This document shows, piece after piece, positions 24,044 through 36,203 of a stretch of DNA of 64,000 nucleotides. Each line of letters begins with the position of its first letter. Position 1 is the first letter of the stretch. The DNA comes from Oenanthe sinensis. Its lineage: Eukaryota > Streptophyta > Magnoliopsida > Apiales > Apiaceae. The stretch is taken from NCBI GenBank assembly GCA_028671895.1, contig CM053802.1:17739631-17803630 (forward strand), read 5' to 3'. The position numbers and the translations under genes were made by a program. Below the pieces are notes generated by a model. It saw only the letters and a list, made by a program, of their open reading frames with translations. It was not told where the DNA came from and searched no databases.

Positions 24044-25817
24044 ATGGCGACTTGTTCACTTTTCCGATCTACCGTTTCACCGGCCGTCCACGGCGGCGCC
24101 GCCAGCTCTGACCTCCGCTTGTCCGGTGTTCCCAAGGTGATTAGCACTTTTTGTAGCTTCATTTTATTTTGTTTTTGTATCTAGGCGCTTATGTATGTGT
24201 ATATAGATTAATTTATAGAATCAATAGAGGTCCTGCAAATGCTTAATTTGATGATGAGCGTGAGTGCAATGTGTTAGTGTTTAGCTTATTTTAACGTAAA
24301 TGCTGTATCGATTTCGTGGTCCGATTGAAACTGATATTAAATCTTTTTTGAAGTACTGATTGTTTTTGTTAGCTGAATTTATTTACATGTTCAATTTAAG
24401 AGCAAGCAAGCTGTTATATGTTTGCTCAGGTGTCTTCTGTTAGCTTCTGTCGTGGTTTGTTGAAGTCTCAGTCAAGTATACTCGGTGCTTCTGTTCCTGG
24501 CAACTCGTTATCATTACAGTTAAGATGTCTTTCAATCTGAATTCTTTATTTATCATGATTACTTTGATATCTTCTTCTGTAATGTTCTTTATTTTCTACC
24601 TCCTATATATGTTTGCAGCAAAACTAGTCCTCATAGTATCCAACCAATCCAAGCTACTGCCACTGAGTTGCCTCCTACAATTCAGGGTAAGTTTTGGAGG
24701 TTGATATCTAATTCATGGAAGATAGAATATTAATGATTTAAGTATTCTAATTCTATTTAATTTACTTTTTAGTGTCAAAAAGTGGTGGAAAGACAAAAAT
24801 TGGAATTAACGGTATGTTAACTGGGTCACCTATGTTTCTTTTGTAGTTTCTGCCAATTTCTTTGATTTTGTAATTTTTGATAGGACAAGGCAAAATTATG
24901 ATCTCAATGTCTACAATACCAATAAATTTTCAGAAGATATCCAACTGCTACTATATTAAGTACTTACATTTTTCAGGTTTTGGGAGAATCGGAAGGCTGG
25001 TGTTACGAGTAGCAACTTTTAGAGATGATATTGATGTAGTAGCAGTCAATGATCCATTTGTCGATGCCAAGTACATGGTAACCAATGGTCATTAGCTGGT
25101 GCCATTACCTAGTTCTTATTTGCTAGATGATAACACTGTGATAAAGTTCTGGTTGACTTTTCTTTGTATTCAAGTTATTTAAATATTTCAGCCTTCAGTC
25201 TGAAAATTAAACTTTATGTTTTTGTTGTGATCATTCTGAACATTATTAAATACTAAGAGTAGACAATAGAGTAAAATGAGAGAGTACATTAATTATAGCT
25301 CTCTCTAACACTGTGTGTGTGTGTGTGTGTGTCCCTGGCCAGGATGAAGTTTTCTTCTTTTATCTAGCTATTTCTCCCTCCCCTCCTGTTTTTTTAGAAC
25401 TTCAAACTTATTTTGTGGCATTTGTGCTTCTGAAATGATTAAAATCAGCTGTTCCTGAGGAGCTTATATAATTTTTATTGTTTTACTTATGATACAGGCA
25501 TACATGTTTAAATATGATTCCACTCATGGAGTATACACAGGATCCATCAAAGTGTTGGACGAGTCCACTTTGGAAATTAATGGAAAGAAGATTAAGGTTA
25601 CTTGCAAAAGGTAATATAGCTGCTCATGTCTCAATTATATATAGCTGTCCTGTACCCATTATTGGTTTCATTAATGTAAAAACTCGATGGCACTGCCGGA
25701 TATCTTCCAGGAACCCTGCAGAAATTCCATGGGGTGAATATGGCGCAGACTTTGTTGTTGAGTCATCTGGGGTTTTCACGACAATTGAGAAGGCTTCTGA
25801 ACACAAAAAGGTGGGCA

Positions 25818-25848
<31 letters not shown>

Positions 25849-28800
25849 CGGATTAAATTTTTTAACTTTAATCCACAGGGTGGTGCCAAGAAAGTCGTAA
25901 TTTCAGCTCCATCAGCTGATGCTCCTATGTTTGTTGTGGGGGTTAATGAGAAAACATACAAACCAAACATGGATATTGTATCTAATGCTAGCTGCACTAC
26001 CAATTGCCTGGCTCCTCTTGCCAAGGTTCGTTTGCATACTAGAGATGCTTATATTTATGTTTAATTACGACAGCTGTTTCTTGTTCTATGAGGTGAAAGA
26101 TGCATTTCGAAATAGGATCAACGTTGTTTTAATTACTGTCAGCATCACAACTAGGTCTTCTTCCTCGAAAGTATAATAGAAAAGGAATAAATGCGTACAT
26201 GAACATTTTTTTATCTTGGTTGTATGTTGTGAAGGTTTTATATGTTTTTCCATTTCATTTCTTCTGTAGGTGGTTCACGAGGAGTTTGGCATTTTAGAAG
26301 GGTTGATGACTACCGTGCATGCAACTACAGGTCTTTCTCACGCAAAGACATGCATTACTTGTGGAATTTTTTTTGTATAAATTTTATATAGCAAGAAAGA
26401 AGAGGACATACATTGCTCACCTAAGTTCACATAATTCTGATTTTATTATTTCCATTACATGTGTTCAGCTACACAAAAGACGGTTGATGGCCCTTCCATG
26501 AAAGATTGGCGTGGAGGACGTGGTGCAGGGCAAAATATTATCCCTAGTTCAACTGGTGCTGCAAAGGTACAAGATTAGTTTAATTGATAAACTCTATATG
26601 ATAATATTTAATACTTGAAATTGCAGGCTGTTGGTAAAGTGCTGCCAGAACTCAACGGAAAGCTCACTGGAATGGCTTTTCGTGTTCCAACAGCCAATGT
26701 TTCTGTTGTGGATTTAACTTGTCGACTTGCGAAGAGTGCTTCGTATGAAGACGTCAAAGCAGCAATAAAGTACTGTCTTCTTTTTATGCTTTACCATCCC
26801 CCCTCCATCTCTTTCTCATAAGTATACTCCTGCTTTCAACTTGAACTCATTTTTGCAAATTTTGACCGTTACTATTATGATTCGTACTGAAGGTATGCAT
26901 CCGAGGGCCCACTTTACGGGATTCTTGGGTACACAGATGAGGATGTTGTCTCGAATGATTTTGTCGGTGACTCAAGGTAACTTTCGTTCTCTCTCTTCCT
27001 GGATATAAATTTACATAATGATATGGCAAGTTTTTTTTAATAGGTATTTTGTTATGAGGTTTTCTATAGGACGCTCATGGTCAGTATAGTCTTCTTTTGG
27101 CAAATAGTATTTAGTATTTCTAAACATCTACTTCCTCCATTTCTATTTAAATGTCCTTTTGGACAAAGATTCGGCCAAATTGACTGAATTTTGACCCCTG
27201 AATTTTATTCTATTTTGTGAATAGTAAGTAATAAAAATATATAAATGTGAAATTATATATTGTAGATGATCATTTACAGGTTTCCAAAATATTAAAACAT
27301 TAATAGATAATTGTAAAATTACGGTCAATGTTTTGTCAATTGAGGATAATGAGTATCAAATTAACTTCATATAAGATAGCCGATATATCAGGTCAAACGA
27401 CTTTGCAAGGTGTCATTTAATGTTATAAACAAAATTGACTCCACTCTTTTAATGTATTAAAAAATATTAGATAGACATATTCATTTTCCTTACTTTCTCT
27501 CTTACCATAATGTATGTCATGTGTGATAATCAGTCATCACCTCTATCTCTAGACCCTTAAGAATACAAGTATTTGCATAAAGTATTTTGTTCTTGAACTT
27601 TGCCTTCAACGAGAACTAATCTTTTTTGAGTTCTTGATTGTATACCCTACCCTTTGTGAGAAACAAAGGAAGTCGTTGAAGAATACCCTTAAGAACACAG
27701 GTATTTGTATAAAGTATTTTGTTCTTGACCTTTGAGTTCAATGAGAACTAATCTTTTTTGAGTTCTTGATTGTATACCGTCCTTTGTGAGAAACAAAGGA
27801 AGATGTCGAAGAATACACTTTTAATTTAGGCAAAAATTTTTTTAGAAGAAACTAGAAAGGAAACATGTAGGTGGTTTCTAGTTCTCAACTGGTGATTTCT
27901 AGTTCTTAACTTTTTGTATGCATACATATATACACATGTGAACGAAAGAAGACAAAGTTATGTTCATTATGGAGGAGGTGGAGTGATGTGGCTAAATCAG
28001 CATTTGTATATACATACATGCAAATGCTGATTTAGCGTATTAAGTAAACGTTATACACACACACACATATGTCAATATAACGTTTCACCTGATATACCTA
28101 TAAAGGTTGACCTGATATACATTATTCTCTTGTCAATTTGACTGAATATTTGTCCAAAAGGACATTTAAATAGGAATGGAGGAAATATTAAATTAATAAA
28201 TTATATAAAAGTCGTGCTAGTATTGAGGACCTCAGTCACTTGGGATACTAGTATTTATATCTATATACATACAGTGGCGGTTCTAGGAAGTTTTATAGAA
28301 GGGGGCACAAAAATTTGAACAAACCTGTTAACAGTAGTGGAGAAATTCAGATGCATCATTTCAACTTTGGCCATATACATCATTTTGCTATCAACCAAGC
28401 AAGGTGTCTGAAACATATAATATTGGTTAATTAACTAAATATATTTCAGCTAGGACTCATATTACAGTAAAAATTAACTCCTATGTAAAATAAAATTGCA
28501 TACCCTTCTCTACTTTCTCATGAATTATCACAATGAGATTCTTCTAGTCTTGAAATTGTTTGATAATTTCCTCCGTTGAGACATTTTCAAATATTTCCTT
28601 CTCAATGTAAGTTAATAAGCAATCATTCATCCAACAAACTCCCATTCAATTTCGTAATGATTGCTTCACAATCTTCATTGTTGAAAAAGCTCTCTCAACC
28701 GTAGCGGTAGCAACCGGCAAAGTTAAAGCCAGTTTCACCAAATTAAATACCAATGGATAAACAAAATCTTTTTTGGTTTCAACCATTTTCTGAGCAAGTC

Positions 28801-29730
28801 CACTAATACCTCTAACCTCAAAAAAATCTGTATGATCTTTTACATCAATAATATAATTTTGAAGTTGATTTTCTAGTAATATGAGATCAGATGGAGAAAA
28901 ATCAGTAGGTTAGAACTCAGCAAATCAAACGAGTTTGTTCTTATCGAAGGCAGAAAAACAATCAGATGGACTAAGACAAGACATACACAAAAGTAACTCG
29001 GTGTTTACCTCGTTGAATCGAACATTTTACTCGACAATTTGTGCATCAATCACAATATAGAACAAACTTGTTCGATAATGGACTGTATTTGTAATTTGTT
29101 CCACCCCATGTCATGATCTCCCTCGAGGTACAAATACATCCTCCATTCTTGGAATAGTTATCAAGTTTTTATTGCAAAGTTTATATGTTTCTTTTAATAA
29201 AGGCTCCAATCCATTTTCCCTCAAATTTTGAAATCTGATTTTTGATGCTTTGACGAGATCAATATCAGATATATTAGCTTCAATTGTTACTTGAGGAAGA
29301 GGATCAACATTAGGAATGGTAGTTTTCTGTGTAGATGTAGTTGGTGTTGGTTTAAGTCGCTTATAATTTATAAAATCTTTCCATGACTCAAGTCTGGTAC
29401 ACTGGACACACAAATACTGAAATATACAATAATAAATTGACAATTAAACACAAATTGAAGAAGAACACAACAGTTGAATGAAGGGTTCAAGATTTCAAGT
29501 TACTTATTACTAAATAAGTAAACAACAAATAGGGATTCAACTTTCAAGTATTCAATTTAGAAAGAAACTTACATGATTTCCCGCTTTGGTGCTCAGAATC
29601 TCAAATACTCTTTAGTTTTTAATCTTTGTTAGCTATTCTGTTTTTCTTTCTTCTGATGTGTAGTGTGTTAGGTCAAAAACTGAAATCCCCAAATATCCAA
29701 ATGGGTAATAAGCTGTCTAGCCTATACATA

Positions 29731-29761
<31 letters not shown>

Positions 29762-31372
29762 GTAAATAAATATTTTTTTTGGTCAAATGTGTGACATGTA
29801 TGTGCGTGTTTATATGTATTCCACTAGTTTACTTTTTATTAGGGAGCATTATAGATTTACGGTATATGTATATAAAAAAATTAAATTTTTTAAATTATTA
29901 TGTGGGCACGTGCCCCCATGGGCCCTTTAGTGTATCCGCCTTTGTATACAGACCTATTATTTGCTTGCATCTAAAGTAAAAAATCTAGCTAAAATACTAG
30001 AAAGAACCGAGTCACTTGGCTGCGATTATAGTTATGCAAATAGTGAGCAAGGAACTGTATATATATTGATATATATATATATATATTATAGTCACTTGGG
30101 AGATGAATTCTGGGGAGGAGAGATAATGTTAAATATTATATTAAATTGTGGTCCAATTTCAAAGATAATAATAAAAAATAAAGGGATTTAGAGTCTCATT
30201 TGAGCAATTGCTTATATATATGTATATGTATAAATAACTCCTTAAATATTATTGAACTCATAAACAACACTTTTAAAAAAGTATCTACCAAACACTCCTT
30301 TTTTCAGTTTTTATCCCAACTTTTATCTCAACAGCATACATATATGTAACTTGTTTTTACAAGACAATTCCCAAATCTCAACAGAGACAACTTCATCAAA
30401 CGACACTTAAATAAATTTTCACTCACCAAACTAACGCATAGTTTAACCTTTGTGCTCTGTTTAGGTACAGGTTGTTTTTTTTTTGACAGAAGTTACGGGG
30501 TTATATAGAATGGAATGAAATATTGTGAACAGAATTTAGGGGGAGCGTAAAGAGAGAATGCAAGGAGAAAGAGTGAATAAAAATGGTGGTGCAAATCTTT
30601 TATGATGAAGTTTGTGTGGAAATTGAGTAGGATCTCCTACCTGCTCATTCACAATGATTACAACAAGAAAGTCGCCCTTTTATCCGAAGGGGCTTATGCC
30701 TCCCCGACTTCCTTCTCATATGAGGTCTCGAGGTTTTCATTTCGCTTCTAGCAAGCTGAAAAAGTCGTGGCTCCTTTCTCTAATAAGGAATAAGATCAGC
30801 TTCATAGCTCCAACCTACACAAGGGGCTGTCGCCCGGTTTGTTAAGTGCAGATTGTAAGGAAAAATGAGTAGGATGGAGAATGGAGCATTCTTTCTCAAG
30901 TTGGTGGGTTTGGATTGGATTGCTAGGAATGGGATAGATGAATGAATGATTATTATGAACATTCACCTAAAAAATATTACAAATTTCATTACATTCCCTT
31001 GGATTTCATGCACCGCACCCCAACCAAATATGACATTAGTAGTTTGCATGTATGGCTGTGAATACTGTTTAGTTTTCTGTAACCACCGACCTCATATACT
31101 ACATATATCCCTTTACCCTAATATTGTTCTTAATCAGGTCAAGTATATTCGATGCACAAGCTGGGATGGGGCTGACTTCTTCATTCATGAAACTTGTCTC
31201 CTGGTATGACAATGAGTGGGGTTACAGGTACACTTGCTAACTTGCATCAATCTTATGTTCAATCTAGTCTCTTATACGATTGCTTGTAACAATCTACTGT
31301 CGATCTTTTCCTTTCAGCAACCGAGTACTGGACCTGATAGAACACATGGCATTGGTAGCGGCTACCAACTAA
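24044..31372 (+). CDS. GAPCP: plastidial NAD-dependent glyceraldehyde-3-phosphate dehydrogenase (GAPCp)
   Basis: Fourteen exons join in phase: 24044-24136, 24430-24518, 24619-24686, 24773-24811, 24977-25077, 25498-25610, 25711-25810, 25879-26025, 26270-26330, 26469-26566, 26627-26769, 26893-26976, 31138-31227 and 31318-31372. The product is 426 residues; Arabidopsis GAPCps are about 420. Residues 1 to about 85 are S/A/R-rich and nearly acid-free (MATCSLFRSTVSPAVHGG), a plastid transit peptide. The NAD fold starts KIGINGFGRIGRLVLR, and VNDPF favours NAD over NADP. The catalytic motif SNASCTTNCLAPLAK puts the active cysteine near residue 240. The end is SWYDNEWGYSNRVLDLIEHM. It lacks the regulatory tail of photosynthetic GAPB. 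It oxidises glyceraldehyde-3-phosphate in plastid glycolysis. Intron 12 (4.16 kb) is expanded by transposons, yet both splice sites are intact. Confidence 0.97.
25310..25842 (+). repeat. (TG)n and (TC)n microsatellites in GAPCp introns
   Basis: A (GT)n run at about 25313-25332 lies in intron 5. A (CT)n run at about 25817-25842 starts only a few bases after the exon 7 donor at 25811. Both are candidates for length polymorphism. Confidence 0.8.
27553..27823. repeat. tandem duplication of about 135 bp inside the mariner-like element
   Basis: Two copies, starting at CCCTTAAGAATACAAG (about 27553) and CCCTTAAGAACACAGG (about 27687). They share ATAAAGTATTTTGTTCTTGA, GAGAACTAATCTTTTTTGAG and GAGAAACAAAGGAAG. 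Confidence 0.85.
27991..28036. repeat. perfect 16-bp inverted repeat, 14-bp loop
   Basis: GCTAAATCAGCATTTG (27991-28006) is exactly complementary to CAAATGCTGATTTAGC (28021-28036). It lies within the 1055-bp mariner-like element. Confidence 0.9.
28272..29944 (-). mobile_element. degraded hAT transposon (TTF/DUF4371 type) in GAPCp intron 12
   Basis: It is bounded by CAGTGGCGG at 28272 and the reversed CAAAGGCGG ending at 29944. The 8-bp flanks TATACATA (28264-28271) and TATACAGA (29945-29952) fit an hAT target duplication with one mismatch. On the minus strand, 29111-29443 encodes RFQNLRENGLEPLL and a VFVPRGRS end, typical of the DUF4371 transposase core. About 28545-28770 encodes LALTLPVATATVERAFS followed by YIEKEIFENVS, the hAT dimerisation domain, but with an in-frame stop. 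The parts between are missing or broken, so it cannot move by itself. Insertion is antisense to GAPCp. Confidence 0.85.
29728..29760. repeat. (AAT)n microsatellite
   Basis: About eleven AAT trinucleotides, inside the hAT relic. Confidence 0.85.
30634..30865. other. 232-bp insertion with 10-bp flanking repeats, origin unknown
   Basis: TGAGTAGGAT occurs at 30624-30633 and again at 30866-30875. The DNA between is clearly less AT-rich than its surroundings, open over 63 codons (30654-30845), and lacks inverted ends. Around it lies a MITE-like sequence of the GGAATGGAATGAAAT family (about 30500-31030). It could be an organelle-DNA insertion, a retro-inserted transcript fragment or repair filler. 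Confidence 0.6.
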
Positions 31373-31839
31373 ATTTGATGGGAAGCAATTGATACTACAA
31401 TTTTTCGCTATAATTAATGTGTCAAAGTAGAATTTAAAGATATAGTGATCATTTTTGCTTTTCAGTGACATTGTTAATTGTTATCCTATATAAGAGTAGA
31501 CGTCACATGCTGGAGCTTTCAAATAAGTACCCTGAAGTAATAACTTCTTTCTGTTGACGCATCTGTGAATTTTGACTACATAATTTTGCAGTCTCATTCA
31601 AAGTTGTTTTTCACCTCTTTGCTCCATATATAACCAAGTTGGAATATTTGCAAGGCACATTGGAAGACTTCAGCCTTCAGGCTTGACTAGCGGAAACTAC
31701 AGATCTTAGCTTGTCTGAGCTCGAAAACTGTAGACTGTGCCAGATTATTTGTTGTCAGACTTTGCTACAAGATCTTCATGTTTGACAGTCTTGCTTTACC
31801 TTAAAATAATAATAAAGTTAATCCAAGATTATTTAGAGA

Positions 31840-32193
31840 AAATGCCCTATATGTTACAATTTAGGGAGAAAATGTCCTAAATGGCACAACCCGTAACAAT
31901 GGCTCTAAATAGTACTCTAAAACGCTACATAGTGTGGCGTGTTGGAAAATGGGTGAAAACGCTACTTCGTGTAGCGTTTTGCACTTTTTTTATTTTTTTT
32001 GGGAAAAAACGTTACTTTATCCTGGGTTCTGGGCTCAAAACACAAATTAAAGTAGCGTTTTGGGGAGGAATTTTTTTCTTTCAAAAAGTTATACGATATA
32101 GCGTTTTGCATTGCTATTTAGGGCCATTTTTTTGGAGTGTGCCATTTAAAGACATTTTCTCCCCAAATTGTGACATATAGGGCCAACACTCGA
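31840..32193. mobile_element. 354-bp TIR element with ACGCTA motifs
   Basis: The left end reads GAAAATGCCCTATATGTTAC and onward to AAAATGTCCTAAATGGCAC. The right end is its diverged complement (GTGCCATTTAAAGACATTTT then TGTGACATATAGGGCC). Inside, AAAACGCTAC and GTAGCGTTTT are repeated inverted motifs. A half-matching right end recurs at 33035-33093, suggesting a second related element. Confidence 0.6.
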
Positions 32194-32387
32194 TTATTTA
32201 GTATGTGTTTGGTGATTATATATTTATATATAATAAGCCTAAAAGTAATCTTGAAACAAAATTGAGAAAAGACCCAATATGACACTGTTTTTAGCTCAAA
32301 TGCCCAAAATGACAATATCTATTTTTTTTTGCTTTTACTCCTAATAAAATAATAATAAAAACATAATCCCAAAACCAAACAAACTTA

Positions 32388-32800
32388 ATTTAACCGTTTT
32401 TAATATTTTAGGTTTCATCAATTCCCTAATTGAGTTTAAAAAAATATTAAATTTAAATTAAAAGTTAAGTATTTGAATTTATAAGCTTGTAATAGAATGT
32501 TCAAACGATTTAGGATTTAGGATTCTAATTTAACCGTTTTTAATATTTTAAGGTTTATTAATTCCTTAATTGGGTTTAGATTTTAGAAATATTAAATTTA
32601 AATTAAAAATTAAGTACTGAATTTATAAGTTTATAATAGAATGTGCAACGTTTTAGGGTTTAGGGGGCCTAGACCCTAAAACCTAATTAAAGTTAGGACT
32701 TTAATTTAATAGTTTTTAATATTTTAGAGTTCATTAATTCGTTAATTGAGTTTAGGTTTTAGAAATATTAAGGTTGATTTTTTTTAAACTCAATATCAAC
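32388..32800. repeat. tandem repeat, three diverged copies
   Basis: A unit of roughly 130-170 bp repeats near 32388, 32525 and 32705: TTTAAT...GTTTTTAATATTTTA, then AATTCCTTAATTGGGTTTAG, then TTTAGAAATATTAA. TTTAGGATTTAGG and TTTAGGGTTTAGGG runs resemble short telomere-like stretches but are not arrays. Confidence 0.7.
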
Positions 32801-34369
32801 TAGTGTTTTTGCTTTTATATTTTTTTTTTATTTTTTTTTGACAAAAATGTGACATTATCCCACGTTTTATCATAAAACCCACCTTCAAGTCACGTTTTCA
32901 TGTTAAACTCAACTTTTTCTAGCGTTTGATTTTTTTTAATAAAAAAATTAGGTCAAAACGCCGGGCGATCTAGCGTTTCGGCTAAACGCCAGACGTCCTA
33001 ACATTTCTGGGTTCTATTTCGGTTCATCTTCCGCCCCTTGCCATTTAGGACATTTTGTATAGAAATTGTGTCACATAGGACTAACACCCAACAAGATTTT
33101 AAGTAAGAATTGTTGATTTTAAACTAAATAGAGGGGTATGGTTACCTCTGATATTAAACATTACTTTTTATATTATTGCTTATTTTAATATCTAAACAAC
33201 TATTAAGGTTCAAGAATATATTAAAAGAAATGAATTTTTATATTATTGGCTCTAAATAAGTTAAAAAATATTCGTAGTTTGAATTCAATGAATAATATAT
33301 TAAAATTTATTATTTATATTATTTAAACAAAAATAGTAGCGAGTTAATATAATTATAAGTATTAAAAGAGGTCGCCACAAATTAATAGTAGATACGAGTA
33401 AAAAATGCTATAAAAAATATATTAAGATTCATATAAAAAAATATATTAAGATTCATGATTTTTAAAAGTATAAAATTTAGTTATTGTTAAGGGGCTTGCT
33501 ACTCCTAGGACATGAGGTTAAACTAATATTAAATAATAAAGGACGGACATTTATGAGAATTCAAAGAGTAGTGATGATATTTACAAATTTGTCATCTTTT
33601 TTTTAGACTAAAAATTGACCTAACCTCAAGAAATTTCTGATAATGACCTCATGGCTAAATTTAATATTCTCATTGTTAAAAGCAAATAAATTATAAAATT
33701 GAATATATGAGACCATGTTTTTTGTGGCAACGTGACGATCAAATTCAGATAATTAATTTCTATCCAATTCATTATTCATATATTACTCGAATACATATAA
33801 TAATATATATCAAATCATATAAAGCACATTAAGAGTTTTTTTGAATAATCAGATTTATAACCTTAAAAATGAGTATTAATTCTAATAATTTTTGGGATTA
33901 GTGAGAGTCGAACTTAAAACGGATGATAGAGGATAAATTTTTATTAAATCAATAGTTACCAGTTACGGACAGATTAAAATATTCTTCCACTTATTTACAA
34001 ATTATAAAGTGTGTTATGAGATTAAATTTATTGCAACTCTAAATTATAAATATATGTATTTTTAAAAATAAATCCAAACAAACACCTAGATAATTATCGT
34101 CACCTAAATTGAAAAATTAATTATCAAACAATGTACAATAAAGTAAAAATGCTATTTTTTTCCTTTTTTAATTTTGCACCCTGTGGTGAGTGAATCCACT
34201 TCTCCTCGCTTAACAAGAACAAGAAGATCTATTTAGCAAAAAAAAGGGAACAAGATCAATTACAAAAGGACGGTGGATTCACATATATATATGATCGACC
34301 ATGTGGTCCATACATACGCATACAACAGATGAATTCGGCCTCCTTTGTTCAGAAGGATTTATAGTTACG

Positions 34370-35180
34370 CTGGAACTTAAAATTTCTAGGAAGTATATTA
34401 CGGTTCTAAAATTCTTAAATTTACTAAAAATGTGTGTTTGATTTATCATAGTGTAACGTCAAGTTAAATAGTTATTTTTATTTAAATTATTTACATGTTT
34501 TTAAGAAATTTCAATTTCAATTTTAATAATAATAATAATAAATTTTATTTGTATAAAGATATTGTTGAAATTAATTATAAACTTTTATATAAATATTAAA
34601 TAAAAACTTAAAAATTAAAACATTTAAATTGTAATTTAAAATATTTATATTTATTATAAATTTTATAAAAATAAATAAAATTTAATTACAAACTACTGTA
34701 AATATAATTAAAATTTTTATTATAAACTATTATAAAATTGTTTTATAAAACATTTATAAATATAGAAAATTAGAAATAAAAATATTTGAAATTTGAAATA
34801 TTTTATTTTATTTTTAGTGGCGATAATAATCATATTGATACAAAATTAATTAAAATCTAATTAAAACTATTTAAAAATTGTATATAAAAAATTTAAAATA
34901 TAAATATTTGACATTATTGTTTAGAAAATATGTGTGTATTATAATTTACTTTAAACATAAATAAATAAAATAATATGAACTATTATAAAATTAAATAAAA
35001 GTTTAATTATGAAATATTATTTACAAAATATAATGAATGGAGTATATTTATACTATATAACTACGAATTAAATAACTGAGTTACATATTTTACGGTAATC
35101 CTAGATATCTTGGAACTATAAGTTCCTTGGTTCATTTAAAAATCATGCAATCAAATACAATCAAACACAACCGAACACTG
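34370..35180. repeat. dispersed AT-rich repeat (copy 1)
   Basis: A block about 0.8 kb long has its reverse complement at 48830-49600. Shared landmarks include CATAGTGTAAC, TACATGTTTTTAAGAAAT and (AAT)n, then TTGTATAAAGATATTG. Both copies end in CTGAGTTAC-type sequence on one side, so it is probably a non-autonomous transposon family. Confidence 0.7.
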
Positions 35181-36035
35181 TAAATCAGGCAAGTTTAATG
35201 AAAGTCTGAGTTACATAGGGTTATACAGGCAACCAAACCAGACCGAAATTTTCAGAGCGATTGAGGAGTATTGCATCTAAACTGAATCTTGTAATTTAAA
35301 AAAGCAAGAAGATATACTACTATAGTTATCTTTCTATAAAGTGGGAAGATATTCTATCATATTTTCTTTCGGTTGAGAAACTAGTGGATAAATAAGTGGC
35401 ACGATATTTATTTTATTTTGCAGAGAAATGTTGTATCAAATGAATCGAATCCCACTATCTTTGTTTTATGTATGTATAGACGTATAGTGTGATCTTACAA
35501 GCCACCCATGACATGACTTGATAATTAGCCTTTTGATCTTGATATTAGCCGTTTGATTGTCATTATTGTCGTCAGGATTAGCATTCTAAACACCCCATTT
35601 CAAAATAATCATTCACACTTTCTGAAAAAAATTTCACAAAAATGATTAAAATAACATAAAATCTTCCCAAAAGAAAAAAACCCTACTCCGTATACATAAA
35701 ATGAAAATAACCGTAAATATTCAAAAATTCCTAAAAAGTGACTGTCATCTATTCTCATTTTTTACACAAACAAATATCTTAAAATCAAGACGTCTAGATG
35801 TAAAATAGAAGGGGAAAAAATCATCAAACGACTCATTTTAAATATAATATATAAGTGTGAAAATATCAATTTTTGTACAATTCACGGTTCCCAAATTTTT
35901 AAAAATAATATACACGCATCATTAGTAAGGATCAAATTTTTCAATAATGGGGAACATTAAAACAACTAATTTATATTGGATAAGTGTCATCATATAAATT
36001 TTATTCGTTTTGTTACGTTTCCCAAACTACATGCC

Positions 36036-36044
36036 TATATATAA
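36036..36044 (+). promoter_or_regulatory. likely TATA box of the MTP gene
   Basis: TATATATAA lies 160 bp before the start codon, with leader sequence between. No better candidate was seen closer in. Confidence 0.4.
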
Positions 36045-36203
36045 GCTTTCATAAGTGTTTGTTTTCACGTTTCAAAACTGCTTCTCTGTTTTTTTTCTGT
36101 TACAAATACTTGTTAACAAAACACTTGATAACTTACTCATCCAAATCACATACTGGATATACACGTTTCTTGAAATACAAATATATAGAAACACAAATAT
36201 ATA

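Larger units (their letters stand above)
27131..28185. mobile_element. mariner/Stowaway-like element, 1055 bp, in GAPCp intron 12
   Basis: The left end reads CTTCCTCCATTTCTATTTAA and the right end, reversed, reads TTTCCTCCATTCCTATTTAA. Both continue as ATGTCCTTTTGGACAAA and onward to about 54 bp. TA dinucleotides flank both ends (27129-27130, 28186-28187). It is larger than a usual MITE and carries an internal direct repeat and a perfect hairpin. No transposase frame seen. Confidence 0.8.
31373..36203. other. GAPCp 3' region and repeat-rich intergenic DNA
   Basis: No coding sequence recognised. It holds the GAPCp 3'UTR, a TIR element at 31840-32193, a three-copy tandem repeat (32388-32800), and related sequence with a reversed end near 33035-33095. 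A long AT-rich repeat at about 34370-35180 has an inverted partner at 48830-49600. The MTP promoter follows. Confidence 0.6.

Noticed and set aside
11029..31372. Bacterial-style gap-pgk operon
   Set aside because: The genes are 9 kb apart, on opposite strands, heavily intron-bearing and encode proteins for different compartments.
32650..32690. Telomere-like TTTAGGG sequence
   Set aside because: Only one or two units are present, belonging to a longer AT-rich tandem repeat, not an interstitial telomere array.
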